A stretch of 64,000 nucleotides of DNA, taken from the NCBI GenBank assembly GCA_013399305.1, contig VXAI01000138.1:930001-994000 (forward strand), written 5' to 3'. Below are positions 35,761 to 48,190 of the stretch, one piece after another. The DNA comes from Rostratula benghalensis (taxonomy: Eukaryota > Chordata > Aves > Charadriiformes > Rostratulidae). Numbering within the stretch: the first letter of the stretch is position 1; the number at the start of each line of letters is the position of its first letter. The translations under genes were made by a program, and so were the position numbers. Under the pieces are notes generated by a model. The model was given only the letters and a program-made list of their open reading frames with translations. It made no database searches and had not been told where the DNA came from.

Positions 35761-38700
35761 CTGGATTCGGCGGAGCAATTGCCCACATATCTGAGATCAA
35801 TCCAGAGCAGCACACGGGTAGGCAGATGCAGAGAGGAGGGCTGGTTGGGAAAGCTGAGAATGGCACTGCAGCACAGCGAATCTAAGGAGAACCTGGACCA
35901 CTGGGAAAATTAAACTGCTCCTTTTAAAGTCGTGAGCACTGAGTATTTACTCTGAGTGTGGAGTCGGGGCGAGGAGGAGCAGGACAGGAGGGGGCTGTGC
36001 GACATCTGATGAAACCCAAGTCCAGTTTAATTCTGGCCGAATCCAAGCCTCATACATTTCAACTCAATCTTCAATCCAAACAAACCTCCTTAGGCTCGCT
36101 AATCCTTATTACACAGTGGATTTTAGCTGTACCTGCACTTCTTTATCAGTTTGCAAGATATTTTCAGCCGGTACAGAGGTCTTCATGCAGCTCTGCTTCA
36201 AAGCAGTGTACAGAGGAGGTTCTGTACAGAGTTTCAGAGAGTGTTTACAGATGCCTTATCACTTCGGGAGAGGAGGTTGGTGGGCAGGGGGAACATATTT
36301 CTCCAAAGCAGCACAGAATCATCCTAATCTAGGGAAACGATCAAATAAGAGTTTCAAAGATCTCCTACTACAAAGGAAGGCATTAAGCTCACTCGTTGCC
36401 TGACCAGACTCCAGGGCTGTTTTGGAATACATGGAAATATGTCTGTTATATGAGGGAACCTTCCACTGATGGTTTAAGCACCATTTCACGTGTCCCCAGT
36501 GGCTGGGTTTAAAATGCAGTGTATCATGAGTGAGATAAACCAGGAGAATCGTTACTTCAGTGGCATTTAACCCTATAATTGGGTGGGTTTTTTGGGCACT
36601 GATTTTATAAGGTCACCCTGTTATTTCCTTTGCTGGCTGGCTTGTGATGGTGCTTTCACATATTATTACTCTCTTCCATCACAAGGAATGGTATTTCAGG
36701 ACTCAAAGGGCAAAAGATTTGTAAGGACTGTCCTTTCCCACACTGAGATTGTCTGAAAGCTTCAAATAGTCAAAGGCTGAGTGTAAAGGTCTTTTAGATC
36801 GTGCCTCTGGGGCAGAAATCCCACCTGGTGTAGGGTGGGAAAGATGTATGAGGATCTGATCATTGTATGATGAGATCCCTTGTGCCTTTGCAGAGGTAGG
36901 ATATGCTTTTCTGATAGAGCTTGTACCAGATATCAAGCCAATACTATGCTTGATCTCATTAAAAGGCCATTACATCTCACAACCTGAAAAAGGCAGCTTG
37001 ATCCTTGAAGCCGGGAATCCTGTAGTGCTTGCTGCCTGCTAACCCGATGGCCTGGCTGTGCTCCTTCACAGAATCCATTCCTGCTATCATTTCCCCGAGT
37101 TTCGGATTTTGTTGGCACGAGCAAAACCTCGGGCTGCATGAGAAAATACTTTGAAATGGTGCCTAATTGACTTGGGCCTGGTTCAGAATATAGTACACCA
37201 CATAAACCACCATAACATCAATCAGAGGGAGAAAGGATGTCCCCATGTTTGGCTTAAACTACAGGGTATTTCCTTTGCCGAAAGCATTTTAATCACACTT
37301 AAGTATAGGTTTGCCGTGGCAAACACCACGTACCCATTCCAGTCGCTGATTTTTCCCACAGAAGGAGACTTCTCTAAGGCAGCCCAGCCAGTGAACGGCC
37401 CAGCGTCCGTTGCACCAACCACGTTGCCTTCACCAGCCCTATCAGATCTCCTCTATTTCTGCTCTGCACTCCCACAGGCAGAGGCGTGTTCCTGAGCTCT
37501 GCGAGAGCATTAGTTCCATCCAAGGCTGATGGTGTTAAACTTAGTCTCTGGGATCTGCACTCACCCCCCCCGCTTTCTTCCTGGGTTTTATGCCCTTTCC
37601 CCTCGCCTCCCCCTCTCCAATTAGTGCTACTTAGCTCTGATAGAGCCTCCCTGCTAGAGGAGAAACAGGAGCCGGTTGTTATGGATATGAAACAAAAAAG
37701 TTATTTCAAGGAGACTGCTGAAGGCAGACAAACCCCACGGTTCTCTTGGGTATTGCCCACCCCACACAACGGAGCCCACCCGCACCCAAAATTCTGGCAT
37801 CTTCATGGCTCATCACTCTCAGAGACAAACTAATTGCTTATTTAATGACTATCATTGTCAAATACAGCTGTTGGTTTTAATGTCTCAATTTTTGGCCATG
37901 CATGTGTCAGACACCTAACATTTTCAGTAAGTTTTGAGCAACCTCCATGAAAACCAGCCCCCCAGATCTAAGCAATCACTCACCATGGGCCTGATCCTGC
38001 CATTATATCAAAAATACAGTGACAAAACCAGCTGGTTTTCAGCTGATTCTAGAAAAACTGAAGCTGCAGACTATGCTATTACTGTGCATGGCCATAGTTG
38101 GAATTACTAAGAAATCAAAGTCATGCCTGGGCATGCAGAGAGCCATCACTAATAGCTGTTGCAGTCATCATCTCCATTGCACTGGGCATACAAGAACCTC
38201 ACTCATTTTTTCCTCTTTTGCTTCCCAGGAAACAGCAGTGATTTGCTTACGAACACCAGCACAAGAGATGGGGGAGAAAGGAGGAAAGGAGCACATGTTA
38301 AGCCACTCTGATAAATCAGACATACAGCAGGTGAAAGGATGAAAACTGTGAATGAGAATAAAAGCATCATTCTCTAAGAAAATCATAGGAAAACCCAGCC
38401 ATCTCGTGACAGGTTGTAGATCTGTCTCACACACTTGCGTGCAGGCAGCAACACAAACACATAAATGACAACTACGTCCCATCTGACGCCAGTCTCAGTT
38501 TCTAACCTCTTGAGATACCATTTCTGGGAACAGTCACGAAATCCTAGTTTTTTTGGAATGAGATTTCAGGGATAATTCCAGTTGGACAAATCTAATTAGT
38601 GAATCACACACACGTGTCAGAAAGGGTGGAAAGAGCCTTCCCCATGCAGCTTTAACCATCATTCCTCCTCTCTCTCACACACGAGGGGGTATTAGCTCAC

Positions 38701-41057
38701 ATGCATCGCCTGGCAGCAGCCACCACATTGTCCATGACAACAGGAGCTGACCCATATGTCCCCAGGCCCAACTGGCTTGGACTGGGGCATTAAATCCACC
38801 ATCTTTAACCTTATGGGAGAATTGACTGCAAATGCAGAGCTCTTCAGAATAAAGCATTTTGGCACAACCCCCCCTTCATACTCAGGCTACTGAATCCTGC
38901 ACTCCCAGCAATTTCTGAATGGCTTTCAGGCACAACCAACGTCCTGCCCGAAGGGGAAGAACAGCTGTTTCCAGGGAAAAACACCAGGAATAAATGTTTC
39001 CCTGTAGCCCTCTGTCCCAGACTTGCAGCTGTGTGCCCGAATCCAACGTCCTGGACTTCACTTGGGCGCTTCTGGGACTGGAAGGAACAACAACTCGCTC
39101 TCCTTAGAGAAAGAGCTGCTGATCTTAATGCAAATATTGCCCAATTATGTGAAGGGGCTCAGCGCCTTGGACACATGGATGCAATTCATGAAAGAATCCA
39201 AACAAGGCAAGATCAAGGAATCCTGATCTGTTGTGCAATGTCAGACGAAGAACAAATATAAAGAGTCACTAAGGAACACCATGGCATCGGGAGATTCGCC
39301 AAGACAGCCTGATATAGAAGCTTAACCGTGCCTAAGGGCAACTGTGAATGAGGAAAATGTTGTAGCACAGAAGGGCCCCCCACACTTCTCATGGCTTCAT
39401 GCTCTTTTCTTGTTTATCTCCCCCCTGCCACCTGCACAGACGCGTGCCCCTGGCCCAGCCGCCTGCAGAGATGCTCTTGGTTGGACCGGGCTCCCCAGCA
39501 CATCTTTTGCTAATATTCACTTGATATTATTACTATTTGTCATCTGATTATTTTCTTCCATCCCCTGAAACAGACTGCAAATGCAAATCCTGCTGTTAGG
39601 ATTGTTGAAAACAATAAATTAAAAGAAAAAAAAAGAAAAGGAAAGAAAAATCAGAAGGAAAACATAAAACTGAGAGGCAACTAAATATCTCCCAGACAGA
39701 AAGGGAAAAAGTAAAACTGCAACAGTGGGTTGCAAAAGCAAAATCCATTGAACTTAGCAATCCTAGCAACACATCCCTTTGTTTATGAACCATCTGAAGC
39801 AAGTTTTACCCTGCAAACTCCATGGGGATCCTTGATTTCTCTAGCCAAATTAACTAATTTTCCTAAATCACACTGAAATCTGGCCATTTGATCTGTCACT
39901 CAAAGTCTGTCCTCCACGTAACTAAGAACAGCCCATAGCTTTGCCTCCCCAGCCCATGGGAAGGACGAGGGACCCCAATGAGCAGGGTGGCTTCCATGGG
40001 GGTTCTCCAGCGGTGCACCCTTTATCCAGGAGGAGCACCACGAGCTCACCTTTTGCAGGAAGAAAACCCTTGAAAATGACTGAGAGGAAAACTATTTTTA
40101 GATCTGCCACAGATATAGGACAGATTAGTCTTGTACATTATGAAATGATTGTCATTTGCACTCTCAAACAGGATGAAAGGGAGATGGTGCAGGAACCCCC
40201 CTGCGCCCAGGCACTGTACCCTGTGTCACACCTTCCCCTCTCCCCAGGCTCCGAGTAACTCCAGCTACAGCTGTTAAAAGTCAAAGAGATGCCCTGTTAA
40301 CACAAGCTATGTCGGGGATTTATACAGAAGAAAACCTTCCCATAAACGAATGGAATGCCCCCAGTGGTTACACATCTCAGACAGACCATCTAAAGCACAC
40401 AATCAGCACGGGTACAAGGAGCACCTGACACATTTAACTGAGCAGGGGGACACAGACCCCAGGGGGAAGATCTTGCTATTCCTGTGCCACAGGGACAGAG
40501 CAGTCCTCATCCAGCTCCCCCATGGAGAGAGATGAGGGTATTTTGCACCCTCTCACTCACGAGCAGGATCCCACACCCCCCATTCAAATTCAGAGTTTTG
40601 ACATGTGCTTGGTGCCCAAGTGGGAGATTTCACCCACTGCTGTATAAGACAAAAGGGAAAACAAAGTTGGAGAAAGAAGAAACAAGGTTTTTGAGTGGCC
40701 AGATGCAGCAGAATGACTTAGTGACATGACAATTATGGTCTGGTTTGTATTTTAGGAGATAGAAAGTCCAACAGGTTCAGAGCTGCCTTCCCATCTTTAC
40801 AAGAGCTTTGAAGCCATGGCTGGAGCTGTGCTTCCTTTCTCTGAGGAAGCTTTTTGTCCACCAGGACCAGAAGGAGATCTCAAACCTCATTTGCAGTGAA
40901 GTTAACGTGGCAGAGACAACATAAAGCCAAAACCTGAATGGAAATGCTGATGCAAACTTAAGCTTTAAATATTCACAGTATCCCTGCTCTCACTTGAGTA
41001 TCAAAGACTGTAAGCCCAGACAGACAGACACACAGCCCTGGAAAAGAACTTGGTGCC
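35761..41057. other. Single-copy non-coding DNA
   Basis: About 5.3 kb with no supportable gene or repeat. An A/G-rich run lies at 39613-39658. A POU octamer (ATGCAAAT) is at about 39581-39588. A frame at 39031-39261 has a helical, Glu/Gln/Arg-rich translation (see findings). A short AGACAGACAGACACAC run lies near 41020. Confidence 0.45.
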
Positions 41058-41077
41058 TTTTTTTTTTTTTTTTTTTT
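41058..41077. repeat. T20 homopolymer
   Basis: Uninterrupted run of 20 T, followed by AATTTTCATGC. No SINE or processed-pseudogene body was recognised beside it. Confidence 0.9.
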
Positions 41078-42179
41078 AATTTTCATGCTTTTCTAACGGT
41101 ATTTGATCTGTTTCCCCAGCTCCTAAGGTGTGATTAACCACAGAAGAGGCTTGACATCAATAGCATATTGTATTTGAAATTCCTGTCACGTAGGTAAGTG
41201 TGACTGGGCACTTCGGCTCCTGCTGGGCGAGTGACTCAGCCCTGAGCTGGACGTGATTCTCCTCCAGACCTTCTTCCAAACCATCCATTTACTGAGTCAC
41301 TCCTGACAAGGGGCTTTGCCATCTCTTCCCCTGCTGCCTTTCTCTCCAGGTCTCTGAAGTGCTCCTCTCCCACCCAAAGGGTGTTACTCTGGTACCCCCG
41401 TGCAATAACCCCGCGGAGCTGCCCCAGTGCAGGCTGAGGAGCCAGCCCGGTTCCCACCGACCCTGCAGCAGGTACTCTGCCAACACCCAGAGAAACAGGC
41501 AACTCTGTGGACCAGAGGGTTTTCACAGATGAAAAACAGGCACTCTTGACCTGTTTATCCCACCTCATCTTCTGCATCCCTAGTACATACAAAATTGCAT
41601 TTTCTCATACATCCAGCACTGCACCAGTGAGCCCTGCTCCCTCCTTCATTTAATTTCAATGTCATCTCCAAATCTGCTCCTTATTCCCTCAGAAATATTT
41701 AGGCAGACAGCGGTCCAACCTGCCATGCAATTTTACCAACAAACATGCAGCCTCTGGTCATCCTGGTGGTGACCATCTCTGTTTCACCTTGCTCTGGAGC
41801 AAGGGCAACCTGGGGTCCTCCTGCCCCTTGTGCGGGTGACTCGACCTCTGCCTGGGCAGCCTGTAGCAGGACAAAGTTCCCATCACTGTCCCCAGCTTTC
41901 CCTGGGCATCCACATGCTCCTCCCTTCTCTGGGCACAGACTATGAAGTTTTGCAGCAGTAACACAGGTGAGCAGCAAAGAAAAAAAAAAAACCCAAACAA
42001 AAAAGGGGGCCGAGCAGATCTCCCTTTGTGAGGTCTGCCCCTCACTGCCTTTTCCAGGAGCCGTGGAAGGATCTGCTGCTTTTCAGCCTCTTTGAGCTTT
42101 TTCTGGAGGAAGGGGCAAGGGGGGGAAGTGTTTGTTTCCCAGTTCCAGATTTTCTCCTGCACTCACATGTTTATCCATG
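41078..42179. other. Single-copy non-coding DNA
   Basis: No gene. The frames at 41.2-41.6 and 41.7-42.2 kb overlap on both strands without any recognisable domain. An A-run sits at about 41980-41991. Confidence 0.5.
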
Positions 42180-42197
42180 AAAAAAAAAAAAAAAAAA
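42180..42197. repeat. A18 homopolymer
   Basis: Uninterrupted run of 18 A. There is no retrotransposed sequence recognisable upstream, so I read it as a simple run. Confidence 0.9.
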
Positions 42198-42560
42198 GTC
42201 TTCTATTGTAAAACTTGTCAAATGAGACCACCCAAGTGGCTGAAGGGAGGGAATTGGGAAGGAGGAAAAAATGCCTTGAAAACCGTTTTCTTTTTGATGG
42301 TTTAGAAAGGGAATTGCATGTTATTGTCTCACTTCAAATATGTTCTTTATGAGGAGGTCATGTAGCAGGCACATCATTTTCTAATTACAACCACACAGAT
42401 AACATGGAAACAAAATATATGGAGATTTTCCAAAACAGAGGACGCACTTTCAAACAATATACTGTACAGTTCAGCATCCAAGCCCCAAAATAGAGCAAAG
42501 AGCTTTACTCAGAAGGAACTACATATAGTTGTAAGCTGTTAATCGCTTCCTTTTACCCAC
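42198..42560. promoter_or_regulatory. AT-rich unique block
   Basis: AT-rich sequence with CTAATTACAACC and TTGTAAGCTGTTAATCGC. No open frame is of interest. A weak regulatory candidate. Confidence 0.2.
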
Positions 42561-44704
42561 TGTTTTATTGTCAACGGGAAACCTAAACTCACTCAGTCAC
42601 TGGATAATAACTGGAAAACGTTGTCTGGGCTCTGACGGAGTTTTCTCAAGACGTGCTGGTGCTTTCCTAAAGCCACTTACAGGGAAGGAGGAATGTGGAC
42701 TCGCTGTAACACCACCAAGATCCAGAGTTTTCCCTGGAAAACTTGCTCACTGCAAATTGTGTACAGAGACAATCGCATGATCAAACCCCATTGAATTGAC
42801 AGGAAATGAGGATTAAGTGAAAACAAGTGTTCATTTTTAAAGGTCTCAGTCAGTGCTGGGGAGAACGGAGGAGACCTGGGGCTTTGTTTCCCACACACAG
42901 GCACGGGGCGGGTGATGGAGCCCTGTCCCCTGTGAGCCACCTGATGTTCCTGCTCACTTTGTCATCGCCAGAGCACACAACTTCATGCCAATCCTTCACC
43001 TGGGCTTTGGGACTCTCCCTGTTTGGTGCTGGCAAAGGCAGGCGTCTCCCCAGGATGCTGGGAACCCAGCATCTTCCCTGCTGGCGGAGGAGGCAGGGTG
43101 TGGAAAAGGAGGGTACCTACAGGGAAAGCTGCCCCTGGGCAGCACCCACCACTTCCCAGCAGGGGAAGGAGCTCAGAGGCACTTTCAGGATGGAGGGGAT
43201 AAAGTCCATCCATAGGTGACTGCTTTCTACTGGTGCTGGTGGGATTCATTTTCCCCATCACCTCCCTGCTGCTCCGTGACTCAGGTTTACTGAGAGAAGT
43301 GAGGTGTCCTGCACCATCCATATGGTGACATGACCTGTGTCACAGTCCTCAAGCTGGCTGGCAGGGTTAGACGTGCTCTGGACAGGACCCATGGCAATGC
43401 CAGTTTCTCCAGAGATGGAAAGCAGTGGGAAGGGGCTGGGAGCGTGTTCCCAGGATGCCCTCCTTGGTCTGTCCCACCTACTGAGGCTGAAGGGGAGGGG
43501 AATTTGGGTACAAAGTGGGATCACAAGTTATCTCCACTAGAAAAAAGCCTCCTGTGAGCTGCAGTACTGATAACAAGTTTGTGTAAAGATTCATCTCTGG
43601 CACCCACAGAGGGAGCCACATCAGAATGTCCCAGTGAGCGCTGGGATGGAGCAGGAGAAACCTTCCCCACAGGAGATGGCACCGTGGCTTTGGGTGTTTG
43701 CTCACACACTCTCTAACATGCATTTTCCCAGCAGATGAAAACCTTAAAGTGTCACTCTGGCTCCATCCAGCTGGATTTGACAATAATGAGTGATCAGGGC
43801 TTTCCAAAAAGGGTAATTTAAGTGTTTACACTACCACTAACCCCCCTGCTCTGTTTGTCTAAGATGCTCAGGATAAAGGGATGTGTCTCTGCTCTCTTTG
43901 TATCTGAAGTAACACAGTAGCGTGTAATTAAGGATGGATCACTTTTAGGCTGAACTGTTCTGGTTACAGTCCTGTACAATAATAAATTACTGTGAAGGGG
44001 AAGAGGGCAGGCGGGATCCTGAGCTCTGCTGCAGCACAGGGAAGTCTGGATTTGGGAGATCTCAAGGATGTTCAGGTTTCTTTACTCGCAGTCCTCCCTG
44101 CTTCTCCTCCACCACATTGTTCCTGGTGCTCAGGACCACAAACCAAATGCACACAATAGATTAAGCAGTTGGGAGCTCCTGACCAAGTACAAAAATAGCC
44201 CTTTGTGGCCTGAAGCAAGCCACCTCCCTGGTGTGGGCCATACAACCACTGCTCTTGCTGGGTCCAGTTACAGCCCCCAGTAAAACTCAAGCAACCCAAG
44301 TTTGGAGATGTGGAGCAGGAGTACGATTTCATAGATTTGCTCCAGGATAAGGGGGGGGGGAGAGGAAAAAGCATTGAACGATGCAAAAGGAATTCTTATT
44401 AAGGAAATAAAAAAGAGCAGCAGAGGACAGGCAGGGAAGGTGGGGGCACACCAGAGGCAAAGTAAACTGCTCTTTTTGTTGAAATGTTTTCTGTCCAAGC
44501 CTGCCCAGCAGGAAAATCCGCCTTTTAAAAGGGAAGGGAGCTGGAATTCACACCTGTAAGCTGGACCTGCTGCTCCTGGCATCGGGATGGCCACAAAGAC
44601 CCAAGTCAGCTCGGATCAGTGTCAGTGCAGTGGGTGCACAAAGGGAGCTGAGCCTTTCCCTTTACACTGCATTACTCCAGAAGAAAGCTGTGTTTGTTCG
44701 AGGT
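42561..44704. other. Single-copy non-coding DNA
   Basis: No gene. The part 42830-43560 is C/G-rich with chance frames on both strands. A G10 run lies at 44351-44360. Confidence 0.5.
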
Positions 44705-44840
44705 GGTCTGAATAGGCCTTGGGGGTTCTTTTTTGGGGGGAGGGGACCATGTGCTTTTTTGTTTGGGTTTTGGTTTATTTTGTGGCTTGGGTTTGTTTGG
44801 GTTTTGATATTTATTTTGTTTGCGTGTGTATTATTATTTT
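44705..44840. repeat. T/G-rich low-complexity stretch
   Basis: The + strand is almost only T and G, with repeated GGGTTTTGGTTT and GGGTTTGTTTGGG words and two runs of six G. It may form G-rich secondary structure on the + strand. It is not a telomeric TTAGGG array. Confidence 0.8.
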
Positions 44841-45879
44841 TTAAAGTATCGACTTTGTATCTATGCCTGTCCCCAAACAGGAAAAGAGCTCTGCAAATCC
44901 ACACTGAAGTTCCCTCAGGCAGCAGCAGGCTGTGCTGTGGGTGGGTTCAGGCTCCTCGCACAGAACACCCCACCAGGATGCTCCAGCAAAACACCCGAGC
45001 CCAGGAACCACCTTTAGATCACAGTGGATCTGTGGCCGACTGACTCGATCCCAAACTCCATCCACTGATCTCACACAAACACTGCCAAATCTGTTCACTA
45101 GAAACAATTTGCAACCTGGAGATGGTGCTGTGTCCAAGATCCCAGGAAAATCTGCTGCTTTCCTAACACTTCATTGCCCATTTTGGGCTTAGTCCCAGTC
45201 TCCATCCCATCTTGGCAGCAGAAGTTCAGACCCTGGCACACAGTGAAGATATCTGCAATTAACACCACATGATAATTACAGGGAAGAGAAAACAGCAGTG
45301 CCCACAGAGCTGCTCTGCTCCATCAGATGACTGGATGAGCACAGGAATCCACAAGGAGGAACCATCACCCCATGCTTCACCCTGGCTCTGGGGGACACAG
45401 ATCAGCAGGAGGCAGATGCTGGTAACAGCTTGTGGAAACATTTAGGAGGATCCACATCCAAGCTCTCACCAAGGTGTTTTGGTATCTTAGCATTGCACTT
45501 CGCTCTGGATTAGGGCTGTCATGGGACTGTCAGGTACCCCCACATCTGGTACCCCCCAAGTGCGGGTCACTGAGCACACACAGGCACACACCCCCTGGGA
45601 TCTTCCTCTGGTACTTCAACCTCCCACCCAAAGCCAGGACATCTCAGGATGCATCATTCCCTCCCGATGCTTCACAGCAAACACCACAGCAGATTCCCCC
45701 AAATCACATTCAAAGCACAATGAGCAAAGTAATTTCTCCTCCCAGTCCTAACAAACCACACCAGGAATTAATGACCATCAGATCGATGCTGTAATTTCTG
45801 CCCCTTGTCTGGGACAATTTGGAGCCCAGCATCTTCCACATCTCTTTTGCCAGGCAATTCTAATGAGGTCAAAATTATT
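44841..45879. other. Single-copy non-coding DNA
   Basis: C/A-rich + strand with few stops and overlapping chance frames. Nothing recognisable. Confidence 0.5.
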
Positions 45880-46560
45880 TTCCTTCCTTAGCTCTAATCT
45901 CCTCAAAGAACAAAAAGAAGTATGAAAAGAAAACACAATATTTATTGTAAATCAGTGACTTCTGCATTAAAATGATCAAAGTGTGTTTGCTGCACACTTG
46001 AAGTTCAGATGCAAAGGGATTTCCAACTTAAATAAATAAAAGATTGTTTTTCTGTAATGCAAATGGAGAAGGAGAAATCCACACAAAGTAGTCAGACACG
46101 CTCTGCAGAAGGACTGTCCCACTCCTATACCCCATATTTTGCCTGGCTGAGCCTCTTAATCTTTTCAGAAGAACCACCACCCCACCAGGTCATGCCAGTG
46201 CCCGCCACGGGGAGGAAGGGGGCTCTACTTGATGTGTGATTACAATATGCAGCTTAATAATATAATTTCTCAGTTCAGATATTGATCCTTGGGAGCGAAG
46301 CAGTGTTGGGAATAGAGCGAAGCAGGGGGTGGAGAAATCTCTGCCGCCTGTTTTCTCATCTAACAACTCCCCAAAGAGGCAGAGCCTTACCCATCCCACA
46401 CACCCAGGCGTGACAAGAGATCAAAACCCACTGGGGACGCACACTGTGCCTTTCAGGTAGGTTATACCATTATTAATGATCATAAAAGAAGCTATCAAGA
46501 TATTTTGCATTTCTTTCATCTGGCAAGCCTGCAAGCATATTTATTAATTGAGGAAGCCTC
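45880..46560. promoter_or_regulatory. Two AT-rich clusters with TCF, SOX and POU words
   Basis: The first cluster (45890-46070) holds AATATTTATTGTAAATC, a TCF/LEF-type GATCAAAG near 45973, ATTGTT and a perfect octamer ATGCAAAT at 46057-46064. The second (46460-46560) holds CATTATTAATGATCATAAAAG and TTTATTAATTGAGG. Ordinary sequence lies between them. Candidate regulatory DNA, by motif content only. Confidence 0.3.
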
Positions 46561-47989
46561 ACTTTTCTGCAAGGTGGGTTTTAGGATTTCCTTTCTACAC
46601 CCAGAAAACCACAGCATGAGGACCACACTGTCATAGTGCAGCATCAGCCTCCTACAATGGGGAGCAGAGCAACTGCCCCACTCCCCCAGAAGGGAGGGCA
46701 ATACCCTGCTGTCTGCACCCAGAGTGAGAGAGCAGGCTTGAAGCCAACCTGCACAGGCAACAAGCAGGTGGGAATGAAACAGCACTGATGAGATCTGGAA
46801 AAATACTCCAAAAAATACTCTAAAAAAATAAAACAAACACAAAAAACCAAAAAACCCCAAACCAGGTATCATGCCATCTGGCACTGCCTTCCTTCAGCCA
46901 CTCCCCCCTTTGCCCCAGTACTGCACTGCACAACGTTAGGCATCAAAATATAGAGGTGCAGCACACCAGCACCATTCATTTTTCACGGACAGACATGAAA
47001 AAAACATTCCCAGCTAAAGCTGGGAAACCTCTCCTCTGTGGCAGTGGCACTTCAGCGTGATGCCTTCTCCTTCACATGCTTTCAGAAGTTGCTCTGGTTA
47101 ACCCCATGACCACCCCAGCTACTACCATCCCGTGCGTCAGGAGCACTCATTCATCCCAAGGAGACATATGGACCACGAAGTCATTGGGACAAAAAAAACC
47201 CCACTGAAGCTTAGGGACATGCTCACATCAATATGTCCAAAGGGCAACAAGACAATTAGCACAAAGTGACTAATTAGGGTAGTGAGTTGTTTCTGAGAAA
47301 GACCAGCCCAAATTTGAGGGATGTTGAACTTGAAATATTTGCGGCAAACTCTCAGATCCTGTGAAAACCAGTACATATGTTTAACTGCATATAAGTGAGT
47401 CCCCCTGTTAAGTGCGTGAAGCAAAACATGTGCTTAAGTGTTTGCAGAATTCAGGACTAAATCTAAACCTGATTGGTAACAGGAGGATCAAAATTTGAGG
47501 AGTAAGAGTTCACTTGCCCTCTGTAGTTTCAAGTAAACCTTTTCCCAAGATCCACTAAACAAGGGGCAAGGTTCAACCACAACACAGTCCCAGCTCACTT
47601 GTACAAGTCCAAACGTTGTCAGATCTACTCTAGGTTTTTACAGTTTTTTCCCAAAACCAGGACAAGCCCAGCACGGCTCCAAGGCCTGGCCAAGAATCAT
47701 ATTGCAGAGCCTGGATCCCGACCAAGACTTCTCCGAAGTTCAGGACTCTTCCATGGTTTGTAACTCCCAGCTCCATGGCACCCTGGCCCTGCACACCCCA
47801 AGGACAGTCTGTGACAGCTTTGTGCTCAGTGCTCACCCCATAGTGACCACGGACACTGAATTTTTAAGCCAGCCCCAGCATCATCTGCTGTAGTGCAGCT
47901 GGCAGGAGCAGCAGCAGGCTCAGCCCAGCAGGATGCTGTTTGTTTAGCTGGAAGTCTAGAAGAGGTCTTTTGCTTATGCATCTGGGTGA
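46561..47989. other. Single-copy non-coding DNA
   Basis: No gene. An A/C-rich low-complexity patch (AAAAAATAAAACAAACAC followed by AAACCAAAAAACCCC-like words) lies at about 46800-46862. Confidence 0.5.
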
Positions 47990-48190
47990 ATGACTATATT
48001 AAGGTTTAATTTTTTTTTCAAATAGAATAAAAATAGACACTCATATACAAATTAGACATTGCTCTATGTATATTGTGTACCCCATAATTAGCAGGTAATA
48101 TTCACTTTTTAATTTAAAAAAAATTGTTATGCTAAATAGAAGGATTTTTGCTTAATTACAGGCTAATCCTATTTCCTCAGAACATGTGAT
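47990..48190. promoter_or_regulatory. Compact homeodomain-word cluster
   Basis: About 200 bp packed with TAAT-type sites: ACAAATTAGAC, CATAATTAGCAGGTAATATTC, TTAATTA at 48162-48168 and TAATCC (bicoid/OTX/PITX-type) at 48174-48179. It has no reading frame. Word density is the highest I noticed for so short a stretch. Candidate enhancer. Confidence 0.35.
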
